Below, piece by piece: positions 31,789 to 40,176 of a stretch of DNA of 40,176 nt (positions within the stretch are counted from its first letter, which is position 1; each line of letters opens with the position of its first letter). The notes under the pieces were generated by a model. It worked only from the letters and a program-made list of their open reading frames with translations. It was not told the origin of the DNA and ran no database searches. The stretch is from Actinomycetota bacterium (GTDB taxonomy: Bacteria > Actinomycetota > Acidimicrobiia > Acidimicrobiales > Ilumatobacteraceae). The stretch covers positions 1 to 40,176 of the forward strand of contig WLHL01000012.1 in NCBI GenBank assembly GCA_009702755.1, written 5' to 3'. Both the position numbers and the translations under genes were made by a program.

Positions 31789-32679
31789 CTATTTCGTAGG
31801 TGCCAAGAGCTCTGCCAGCTCTGTGAACGCTTGTGAATAGGGGGAAGATTTGCGCCACACAAGGCCCACGGTCCTATTCGGGGGCACTCCCACAAACTTG
31901 CGTGTCACGATGCCGCGACCCGGGCCTGCTTCGATTTTCTCCGCGCACTCTGGCAGCAGAGTGACTCCGAGACCGGCGGCAACCATCTGTGCCAACGTGG
32001 CCATGCTTGTTGCCTGTACTTCACTGGGTTCGCTAAACGCCAACTGACACACGTGTGTCACTTGGTCACGCAAACAATGACCTTCTTCCAGAAGGATCAC
32101 TCGCTCATCGCGCAACACATCCAACTTCACTGGCGACTTCGCTTTCGCCAGTGGATGCGACTCCGACATTGCCAACACAAAGTTGTCGAGACCGATTGCT
32201 TCAGTAGCAAATTCTTCTGAACCAATCGGCAACGCAAGCAAACCGAAGTCGATGACACCTCGTCGCAGTGATTCAAGAAGATGCACAGTTTGTAACTCGT
32301 GAATATGGAGTTCTGCGTCAGGGTGCGTTGTCATCACGGAACGCACGACATCAGGTAGAACATATGGTGCAAGTGTCGGGATGACGCCCAGACCGATTCG
32401 ACCACGCAAGCGCTCCCCCTCATAATGAGTGGTACCGACGAGGTCATTCATCTCACGCAAGATGATGCGCGCACGTTCCACCACTTCAGACCCTTGGGTT
32501 GTGAGAAGGGCTCCCCGAGAAGAGCGCTCGAACAAGGTGACGCCCAGCTTTCGTTCCAACTCTTTGATCTGGGCGCTGAGGGCTGGCTGGGAGACAAACT
32601 CCTCATCGGCGGCGGCCCCGAATGTGCCGGCATCGGCAATCGCCACGAGATACCGCAGTTGCTGGAATGTAGGCCACGA

Positions 32680-32682
<3 letters not shown>
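31789..32682 (-). CDS. oxyR: LysR-family peroxide sensor OxyR
   Basis: The 297-residue protein has an N-terminal LysR helix-turn-helix (TFQQLRYLVAIADAGTFGAA, then EEFVSQPALSAQIKELERKL) and a periplasmic-binding-type sensor domain. It has the two peroxide-sensing cysteines of OxyR: C203 and C212 in GHCLRDQVTHVC, matching C199 and C208 of E. coli with the same eight-residue gap and the same CLRDQ context. Oxidation to a disulfide would switch DNA binding and activate katG. It is divergent from katG across 71 bases, a classic regulator-target layout. A perfect inverted repeat covers its own start codon, suggesting autoregulation. Confidence 0.94.
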
Positions 32683-34916
<2,234 letters not shown>

Positions 34917-34922
34917 CAACTA

Positions 34923-34966
34923 AAGAAAAGCCCCGCTCGGACTTCGGTCTGAGCGGGGCTTTTCTT
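34923..34966. terminator. Strong intrinsic terminator after katG, probably bidirectional
   Basis: Sixteen-base arms (from AAGAAAAGCCCCGCTC to its exact complement ending in TTTTCTT) are extended by a few more pairs and closed by a C-TTCG-G tetraloop, one of the most stable RNA loops. The A-rich left edge gives a T-run on the other strand too, so it can also stop transcription arriving from the convergent secreted-protein gene. Confidence 0.93.
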
Positions 34967-34982
34967 ATTCCTGGCGCCATCT

Positions 34983-35024
34983 GTGTTGATCAGATGCGTG
35001 ATGTTGATCGGAGGTGTGATCAAC
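34983..35024. repeat. Cluster of GTTGATC / GATCAAC repeats
   Basis: Two direct copies of GTTGATC and one inverted GATCAAC lie in the 77 bases between the katG terminator and the stop of the secreted-protein gene. The last two could form a seven-base-pair hairpin after that gene. There is no T-run, so its role as a terminator is doubtful. Confidence 0.4.
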
Positions 35025-35043
35025 GCAGCCAAGACACTGTTGT

Positions 35044-37071
35044 CTACTTTGTTATCGTCACCGTCACTGTTGTGCTCATGGCGGGATAGCTGGACGACTT
35101 AGCTACTGACAACTTCACACGACATGTACCGGCAGTTTTGGGTAGCACTAAGCGTCCGGAACGAATTACGCAACTTCCTGACACCTTCTGCCACTTGCGA
35201 ACACCTTTTGACGGCGTCGTGACGATTGATGCCAACAATGGCGACTTCTTCACTTTGTATGACGTTGCCTTCAAGGTGAAGCCTGGAATCACCTTGACCA
35301 GTGTCCCGGTTGCTGAGGAAACTCCGGCAGAGTTCACACTCTTCACTGTGAGGGAGTACAACTTTCCGTTCTTCAATGAAGACACCACGCACGATGATGC
35401 AGAACTGGTACACAGCGTCGTGCCTGATGACGACATCACGTTGTAACTGGCAGCACCACTTGATGCACTCCATTTCACGGTGACCTTCTTATTACCTGTT
35501 GAATAACTTGCAGATGCTGGAGCTGCAGCCGCAGGAACAGTTGTCGTAGTTGTTGCGGCAATCGTTGTTGTCGTAGTTGTGGTTGTTGTCGTAGTTCCGG
35601 TTGTGCCACTCGTGTCGTAGCGAACGACGAACACGAAACCATCAGCAGATCCAGACCGCGTATACGTTCCTGGGTTATCAGTGTTCGACAGGTTCATTGA
35701 TGCAGCCAAACTACGACCACTCACGAGGTATCTCCCCGAGGACGACAATGAAAGCGAATCAACTTGATCAAGACTTGCAGTCGCAAAGAGATGCAGAGAT
35801 CCGAATTCGAAGTTTGACTTCAAGCGAAGAACGAAAGCATCGTCAGAACCTGCCGGTGTTCTGCTCTGAAGTCCCGTTGTAGGGTCAAAATCAGTCACTG
35901 CACTGAATTTTCCGACCGCGACAACTTCACCCGACGGGAGATACTCAAGACCAAGAATGTTTGCAGCGATTGTTCCTCTCGATGTGATGACTCCAGCCGT
36001 AGATACTTCTACTAGCTCTCCTGAATCGAGTTGAGAGAGAAGAGTTCCCGATGAAGAGAGTGCAGCCGAACGCGGCCAATTATTCACTGCTCCTAAAGAA
36101 CGTGGTACCGCAAACTGGATGACACCTGCATTACTGAACGATGCAAAATACGAATTCTGAGTTGCCGAACCAGAACGAGTCACAGTTGTCATTGTCGTGA
36201 CCCAATCAGTGACCGTCACACTTGCACTTGCCAGACCTCCACTGACGTAGACCGTGCCATTAGACGCAACATCCACGCTTGCGACCCCTTCGGTTCCTGA
36301 TCCACGAACAGTTGCAAACCATGTGACTGCCGACGCTGTCGCATCAAACTGAACAATCGCGGCGTCTGAGCCTCCTGCTGAAGAAATACCAGGTTGTCCG
36401 GGCAATGTGAGTGTGTTCTCATAATTAATCCCCGCAACGATGGCGCCCGTGGATGAGACATCCAGCACCGAGATATTTCCTCCTCCACCGCCTGTAACTG
36501 GGAACGATGAACCCCATCCGTATGTTCCGTCAGCATTCAATCGAAGAAGAAACGGATCGCTGCTCACAGTGGTCACCAAGTCAGACCCGCTTGTGGGGTC
36601 AAGGTCCATCCCTGTGGTACCACGCACATCACCGCCAAGAATGATGGAGCCGCTCGGACCAACATCTGCCGAGTACACCCACAACTCATTCGATCCACTT
36701 GGCTTCCAATCGCGGGCCCAAAGGAATGTTCCGGTTGGTGAGTACTTCGCCACGTAACTCACCGCGTCGGTCGCACCATCGCCTACCAGTGTTGACCCCG
36801 TGCCTGGATCCACATCAATCGTTCCCGCAGTGAAGCCCACAACAAAAATGTTTCCTGACGCATCCTCGAGAACTCGACTGCTGCCTGGACCTTCGCCGCC
36901 TGTTCCGGCAAAGCCGTCGATTGCAAATGCTTCTGTTGGTGAGGCACCAAACGACCACGCGTCTGCAGTGCGAGTCGATACTTGATTGATCACGACACCG
37001 CTGGTGAGAACCACGGCAGCAGGCATAAGAAGTTGAAGGGCTTGACGACGTAGGCGGGCAAAACTGGTCAT
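35044..37071 (-). CDS. Secreted propeller-like repeat protein with Thr-rich linker and fibronectin III domain
   Basis: The 675-residue protein has an N-terminal signal peptide (LRRQALQLLMPAAVVLTSGV). About six degenerate repeats of 60-70 residues follow (to about 500), each with a DxDPTxG-like motif, a GSxDAFVxR-type strand and a glycine-rich turn, as in SBBP-type beta-propellers. Next comes a linker of threonines and a few alanines ending in VPAAAAP (about 503-528), then a fibronectin III domain and a terminal basic domain with two cysteines (SGSCVIRSG, TAGTCRVKL). It is probably a surface or extracellular binding protein; no enzymatic motif is seen. AGGAG lies about six bases before the ATG, a clear ribosome binding site, unlike most genes here. 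A TetR gene lies 62 bases upstream. Confidence 0.85.
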   Translation of the reverse strand: MTSFARLRRQALQLLMPAAVVLTSGVVINQVSTRTADAWSFGASPTEAFAIDGFAGTGGEGPGSSRVLEDASGNIFVVGFTAGTIDVDPGTGSTLVGDGATDAVSYVAKYSPTGTFLWARDWKPSGSNELWVYSADVGPSGSIILGGDVRGTTGMDLDPTSGSDLVTTVSSDPFLLRLNADGTYGWGSSFPVTGGGGGNISVLDVSSTGAIVAGINYENTLTLPGQPGISSAGGSDAAIVQFDATASAVTWFATVRGSGTEGVASVDVASNGTVYVSGGLASASVTVTDWVTTMTTVTRSGSATQNSYFASFSNAGVIQFAVPRSLGAVNNWPRSAALSSSGTLLSQLDSGELVEVSTAGVITSRGTIAANILGLEYLPSGEVVAVGKFSAVTDFDPTTGLQSRTPAGSDDAFVLRLKSNFEFGSLHLFATASLDQVDSLSLSSSGRYLVSGRSLAASMNLSNTDNPGTYTRSGSADGFVFVVRYDTSGTTGTTTTTTTTTTTIAATTTTTVPAAAAPASASYSTGNKKVTVKWSASSGAASYNVMSSSGTTLCTSSASSCVVSSLKNGKLYSLTVKSVNSAGVSSATGTLVKVIPGFTLKATSYKVKKSPLLASIVTTPSKGVRKWQKVSGSCVIRSGRLVLPKTAGTCRVKLSVAKSSSYPAMSTTVTVTITK
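35538..35600. repeat. Simple repeat encoding the threonine linker
   Basis: Imperfect copies of a GTTGTCGTAGTTG-like unit (plus strand) encode the Thr-rich linker of the secreted protein. Such tracts can change length by slippage, which would alter linker length in steps. Confidence 0.6.
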
Positions 37072-37076
37072 GAGTG

Positions 37077-37102
37077 TCTCCTAAGAACTCGATTGTTCTT
37101 AG
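37077..37102 (-). promoter_or_regulatory. Inverted repeat overlapping the ribosome binding site of the secreted protein gene
   Basis: CTAAGAAC and GTTCTTAG are perfect eight-base arms around six bases (37081-37102). In the transcript the end of the second arm provides the first bases of the AGGAG ribosome binding site (37082-37078). It could act as an RNA hairpin limiting translation or as an operator for the TetR protein encoded upstream. Confidence 0.5.
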
Positions 37103-37133
37103 CACTCTAAACAGATTCTTTATCGGTTTAAAG

Positions 37134-37787
37134 TCATTTGGCCATTAATGCCGTGAATCCCCGGAAGAGAAGTTCCGCAACCGCATCGGGGGTTGGTGGG
37201 TCCTCCATGAATTCCATCAACACAATGCCGTACGACAATGCCTCGATGTAAACCGCAACTGCCTTGGGATCAAGGGTCGGGTCTGCGATTCCAAGATGCT
37301 GCGCCTTCGCCACGAGGGCAGCAAGTTCCACCATCACTCCGGACTCAAGTTCAGTAAGCGCGGCACGTAGCTCAGGGTTGTTCAACGAAGAGGAGATCAC
37401 ACTGGAACGCACAAGACGGACTTTGGCACGTTGTGGATCAGCGATAGACATCGATATCGCACGAATAGCCAAAACAAAATCGACTAAGTCACCTTGCGTA
37501 TCAAGAGCAGCGCCGAGCGAAACGATGTCACCGCCTGGTTGCTGACGAAGTCTTTCAAACTGCGCGGCACGGATCAGGCCATCTCGATCTTTGAAGTGAT
37601 GATAGATAGCGCCGTAGGACACGCCCGTCTCGACAGCAAGATCCTTAATATTTACAGCGGCTTCGCCGCCATCTTCCAGTCTCTTAACAGTCGCCATGAT
37701 CACCACATTGATGGTGTCAAGAGCACGTTGCTGCTCTGCACGTTGTCGCGGCGCCCGCGCTGGCATAGGACGTTCAGGGGCAGACAT
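37134..37787 (-). CDS. TetR-family transcriptional regulator
   Basis: The 217-residue protein has a TetR DNA-binding domain: an N-terminal basic arm, then VNIKDLAVETGVSYGAIYHHFKDRDGLIRAAQFERL, with a helical C-terminal domain of the usual size for effector binding and dimerisation. The ATG at 37787 is chosen; an in-frame TTG at 37805 is less likely. The next gene on the same strand, 62 bases away, encodes the secreted propeller protein, and an inverted repeat (37081-37102) lies in that gap. A similar half-site (GTTCTTGA) lies just upstream of its own ATG, so one protein could bind both places. No effector can be named. Confidence 0.88.
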   Translation of the reverse strand: MSAPERPMPARAPRQRAEQQRALDTINVVIMATVKRLEDGGEAAVNIKDLAVETGVSYGAIYHHFKDRDGLIRAAQFERLRQQPGGDIVSLGAALDTQGDLVDFVLAIRAISMSIADPQRAKVRLVRSSVISSSLNNPELRAALTELESGVMVELAALVAKAQHLGIADPTLDPKAVAVYIEALSYGIVLMEFMEDPPTPDAVAELLFRGFTALMAK

Positions 37788-37948
37788 CTCAAGAACCAAC
37801 AACAAATCGCAAGGAAATGAACTGCCTATAAATCATCACTTCTACCGTACACCCCTGTGCTGGCACTCAACTTCAGTCCAGCGTCGCCTCAACAATTTTC
37901 TGATTCATCGACAGCTGATTTGCCAGTCTCTGCAAGTTGATCAGTAAC
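37788..37948. other. 161-base gap between TetR gene and cupin gene, the longest non-coding stretch
   Basis: No gene, RNA or convincing terminator is seen. It must hold the promoter of the TetR gene on the minus strand; TTTATAG (around 37837-37843) is a possible -10 region, but no TANNNT box stands at the leaderless distance from the ATG. No gap in the window exceeds 300 bases. Confidence 0.5.
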
Positions 37949-38350
37949 TTAACTTTGACCAGGAAATTTGTATTCAATATCCGCGAACGAATCCGCTGGG
38001 AAGAAATACAACAACCGCAACGGTTCAGTCCCGGTGTTCACCGACATGTGTTCCATATTCCCAGGAATAAATACGGCATCCCCTGTTGTCACCGCAGTGG
38101 ATTCGCCATTCAGCACCACTTCCCCGCTACCCGACAAGAAGTAGTACACCTCATGTTGTTCGTGTGTGTGGCCTCGAGGCGGGCGCGGTGCTCCAACCGG
38201 AACTTCTGCAATTCCAACCGTCAAACCACATGTTGGCGTGCGGTCGGCACTGAACAGCGTCCACCAATCAACATGACCCGTTACTTCATCGCGCCACGAT
38301 TCAGTCTCGCAATCACTTGCGCGACGAAACACCGCCTCATTCCCGGACAT
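37949..38350 (-). CDS. Small cupin-domain protein
   Basis: The 133-residue protein is a single cupin barrel. Motif 1 reads RGHTHEQHEVYYFLSGSGEV, containing the metal-binding histidines and glutamate; motif 2 reads FIPGNMEHMSVN with the last histidine. It therefore probably binds Fe, Mn, Ni or Zn. Such small cupins include isomerases, dioxygenases, lyases and sugar or regulator binders, so no reaction can be assigned. There is no signal peptide. It is the last gene of a probable four-gene unit, eight bases after the small helical protein. Confidence 0.87.
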   Translation of the reverse strand: MSGNEAVFRRASDCETESWRDEVTGHVDWWTLFSADRTPTCGLTVGIAEVPVGAPRPPRGHTHEQHEVYYFLSGSGEVVLNGESTAVTTGDAVFIPGNMEHMSVNTGTEPLRLLYFFPADSFADIEYKFPGQS

Positions 38351-38358
38351 CGGTTGAA

Positions 38359-38865
38359 TTAGCCGCGGCCCACCATGCCACCGCCAACACTGGTGGCAGC
38401 CACATGATTAACGATGGTGGGCATCAAGAACTCACGAAGTCGAAGCAATGCCTCATCGGCTTTCGTCTCACCCGCCCGCTGCAATACGTCAAGGTCTGAA
38501 ATGGTGTCTTGCAATGCGTATCCCAGTTTCTGATGGGCTTCACGAACAGGTGACTGATCAGCTGGAATCGCAACATCAGAGAGTGCACCAAGAGTCGCAG
38601 CACGATCACGAATTCGATCAGCTTCAGCGCCGCTGATGCCCTCAAGTTTTGCAGCGACCTCACGCAATGTCGTCGTCATCTGATTGTGTTCCTCAGCAAT
38701 TGACTTGTCGAAGATAGGTAATACTTGGCGCACCTCTTGCAATAACGATTGCATCATCGCTGCAGTCGCAACTGCTTTCGGATTATTGAGAAACGGCATA
38801 ATCTCATTGTTGATTGCAATGATGAAACCTTCAAGAAGATCATCAACGGAAGGGACTGTGTTCAT
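38359..38865 (-). CDS. Helical protein, resembles DUF6285-type partner of APH-like kinases
   Basis: The 168-residue protein is largely alpha-helical and acidic. Its start, PSVDDLLEGFIIAINNEIMPFLNNPKAVATAAM, resembles small proteins found next to APH-family phosphotransferase genes and acyl-CoA dehydrogenases (DUF6285); this match is from memory and moderate. The middle has heptad-like helices (EEHNQMTTTLREVAAKLEG) and the end is a glycine-rich tail. Its ATG overlaps the stop of the phosphotransferase gene (ATGA), so the two are translationally coupled and may form a complex. No catalytic motif is visible. Confidence 0.72.
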   Translation of the reverse strand: MNTVPSVDDLLEGFIIAINNEIMPFLNNPKAVATAAMMQSLLQEVRQVLPIFDKSIAEEHNQMTTTLREVAAKLEGISGAEADRIRDRAATLGALSDVAIPADQSPVREAHQKLGYALQDTISDLDVLQRAGETKADEALLRLREFLMPTIVNHVAATSVGGGMVGRG

Positions 38866-39914
38866 GCGTTTGCTCCTGGGTATTGCATCAACTGAGCCAT
38901 TGCAGGCATTGCAGGCATACTTGATTGAGTGAGATAAAGCGGAAGTAGCAACAGGTGTTCTTTCTTCATGCGCCGTGCTACCGATTGATGAATGGGTACC
39001 GCAATATTCGCGGTACCGAACAACGTGAAGTAACCGAGTTCTTCTGGCGTGATGTCTTGATCTGTGAGTTTGTTGTAATACGCGAGGAATCCACCTTCCT
39101 TCTTCGGATAACTCATGACTGATGTATTGCTGAGAATGTCCATCAGCACCATCCAGCCAAGGTCTTCTCGTGGGTCACCGATACGGCTGTTCTCCCAGTC
39201 GATGAGTGCGGTCACTTTGCCATCTGCATAAAGGAAGTTTGCTGGGTTGAAGTCCCCGTGCACCACGGACAACTTCATTGGCCGTGGCTTCAAACGTCGC
39301 AACGTCAGAAATGAGTCAAGAAGAACCATCAGCGTTGGGTCCCACGCAATTGTCTTGTATTCACGCAAGTAGTACTCAAACGTGCTGTCCATGTACTCGT
39401 CCCACGAGCCGGCAGTGATGCCAACACCTCGCGGGTCGACCAATGCGCCATCAGGATCAATGAGTGAGATATCTGTTGAGTGCAACTCAACAAGTACTTC
39501 ACAGAGATGTTTGATGACATCTTCAGTCTGATCTTCGTCGGCGCCGCCATTAAACAATGCAGAAGTTTGACCACTACCCGATGCGCGCTCAAGAATCATT
39601 GCGGCCTCGCCGAATGGGGTGGGATCCATCTCGTATCCGTAGCTGCGACTAATCGGGATGGTGGTGCGCAGACGCAATGCCTCGATGAGATCATGCTCCA
39701 CAGATCGGCTGGTGTTGAGAATTGCTTCTACATCAGGAGGATTCTTACGAATGATTAACGGTAAGACTTCTTCTGCGCCGTTCCGTGTGACTCGAACATC
39801 ACATTTAAATGTTTCGCGAGAGAATCCACCCGGAATGGGCTGCAATTCTTCAATCTCAATATGCGTGATGCTGGGCTCCACCCTCTTCATCAACGCAAAT
39901 ATGGCCTGTTCCAT
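38862..39914 (-). CDS. Aminoglycoside-phosphotransferase-fold kinase
   Basis: The 350-residue protein has a protein-kinase-like fold of the APH/choline kinase group. Motifs are LIIRKNPP (ATP-binding lysine region), VVHGDFNPANFLY (catalytic loop with aspartate and asparagine) and ALIDWENSRIGDPREDLGW (metal-binding aspartate). It resembles the kinase domain of ACAD10/11-type proteins, which phosphorylate hydroxy fatty acids or their CoA esters, rather than antibiotic kinases; resistance is not implied. ATG at 39914 has GGTGGGGGG upstream; an ATG at 39956 is in frame but lies between the -35 and -10 boxes of the promoter at 39944-39972, so it could not be translated from it. It is coupled to the helical protein gene downstream. 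Confidence 0.87.
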   Translation of the reverse strand: MEQAIFALMKRVEPSITHIEIEELQPIPGGFSRETFKCDVRVTRNGAEEVLPLIIRKNPPDVEAILNTSRSVEHDLIEALRLRTTIPISRSYGYEMDPTPFGEAAMILERASGSGQTSALFNGGADEDQTEDVIKHLCEVLVELHSTDISLIDPDGALVDPRGVGITAGSWDEYMDSTFEYYLREYKTIAWDPTLMVLLDSFLTLRRLKPRPMKLSVVHGDFNPANFLYADGKVTALIDWENSRIGDPREDLGWMVLMDILSNTSVMSYPKKEGGFLAYYNKLTDQDITPEELGYFTLFGTANIAVPIHQSVARRMKKEHLLLLPLYLTQSSMPAMPAMAQLMQYPGANA

Positions 39915-39943
39915 CGGTAACCCCCCACCGTCGGCTGTGCCAC

Positions 39944-39972
39944 AAGGTATGACCATAACGAATGGCTGTCAA
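39944..39972 (-). promoter_or_regulatory. Promoter of the phosphotransferase-cupin unit
   Basis: TTGACA (39972-39967), a 17-base gap and TACCTT (39949-39944) on the minus strand: a complete consensus -35 and a fair -10. Transcription from here would give a short leader containing the G-rich ribosome binding site before the ATG at 39914. Confidence 0.55.
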
Positions 39973-40000
39973 ACCGACCATCATGTGGCGGCACCACTAT

Positions 40001-40176
40001 TTACTGTGGAGCGCTCACACGTTCAAGAACAACGCGAATTCCACCCATGTCAGGCCGGGTCCACACCATGTGTCCGTCTTCATCAAGCCAACGACGCACT
40101 TCTATCCCGGGTATCCCTACTGGTCTAAGAACGAACACACCGTGTTCGTAAGACGCAACAATATGGATTGGCGTGA
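40001..40176 (-). CDS. 3' end of an unidentified gene, cut by the window edge
   Basis: A reading frame open from the window end closes at TAA (40003-40001), giving the last 57 residues of a protein. The visible part reads TPIHIVASYEHGVFVLRPVG and includes RRWLDEDGHMVWTRPDMGG. It looks like genuine coding sequence (charged helix, mixed strands), but no family is recognised. It is on the same strand as the phosphotransferase, whose start is 86 bases downstream and has its own promoter. Confidence 0.6.
   Translation of the reverse strand, partial: TPIHIVASYEHGVFVLRPVGIPGIEVRRWLDEDGHMVWTRPDMGGIRVVLERVSAPQ

Noticed and set aside
35538-35600. Possible CRISPR-like or intergenic repeat array
   Set aside because: The repeats are short, have no spacers and encode the threonine linker in frame.
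38862-39914. Aminoglycoside resistance gene
   Set aside because: The fold is APH-like, but context and sequence fit metabolic kinases of the ACAD10/11 type; nothing indicates antibiotic substrates.

Overview
The window looks like a compact chromosomal segment from an actinobacterium. Base composition is only moderately GC-rich by eye, GTG starts are frequent, and most transcription units begin with a TANNNT box 6 to 8 bases before the start codon, as expected for leaderless mRNAs. A secreted protein with a long threonine linker and a terminal two-cysteine domain recalls Acidimicrobiia (Ilumatobacter-like aquatic lineages). The class is an inference; no rRNA or tRNA gene is present. Nearly every base is coding, no gap reaches 300 bases, and several convergent gene pairs overlap at their stop codons, which suggests a streamlined genome.

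Layout. 1-6331: a subtilisin-like secreted protease with fibronectin type III domains (truncated by the window start), a DUF554 membrane protein, an aldose 1-epimerase, a protein with homing-endonuclease-associated repeats and a lipoprotein peptidase of the tripeptidyl-aminopeptidase type. 6445-9915: a sirohaem and sulfite/nitrite reductase operon (precorrin-2 dehydrogenase, SUMT, an 84-residue unknown protein, reductase). 9953-17531: a galactoside locus with a TetR regulator, GH36 alpha-galactosidase, galT, galK and, convergently, a GH2 beta-galactosidase. 17575-20824: a dual-specificity-type phosphatase, then a saccharopine-dehydrogenase-like enzyme coupled to an aldehyde dehydrogenase. 20814-23261: a GH3 beta-glucosidase with a PA14 insert. 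23332-29438: translation factors (RF3, Uup-type ABC-F, a second ABC-F) interleaved with a small XRE regulator and a HAD hydrolase. 29444-34966: an atypical NRAMP-family transporter coupled to a small unknown protein, another unknown protein, and a divergent oxyR/katG pair closed by a very strong terminator. 35044-37787: a secreted propeller-like protein preceded by a TetR gene. 37949-40176: a cupin, a small helical protein and an APH-family phosphotransferase in a probable operon, with the 3' end of one more gene at the edge.

How the genes work together. Three metabolic themes can be read. The first is intracellular breakdown of alpha- and beta-galactosides (and beta-glucosides) into the Leloir pathway, with neither galE nor a sugar transporter in view. 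The second is sirohaem synthesis coupled to a six-electron reductase. The third is a probable two-step conversion of saccharopine to aminoadipate. Peroxide defence (OxyR/KatG) sits beside a metal transporter.

The observations most worth a second look are: a sulfite/nitrite reductase whose N-terminal half keeps a complete second set of cluster cysteines; the recurring leaderless promoter layout; an NRAMP homologue with altered metal-site motifs; and a hairpin overlapping the ribosome binding site of the secreted propeller protein.
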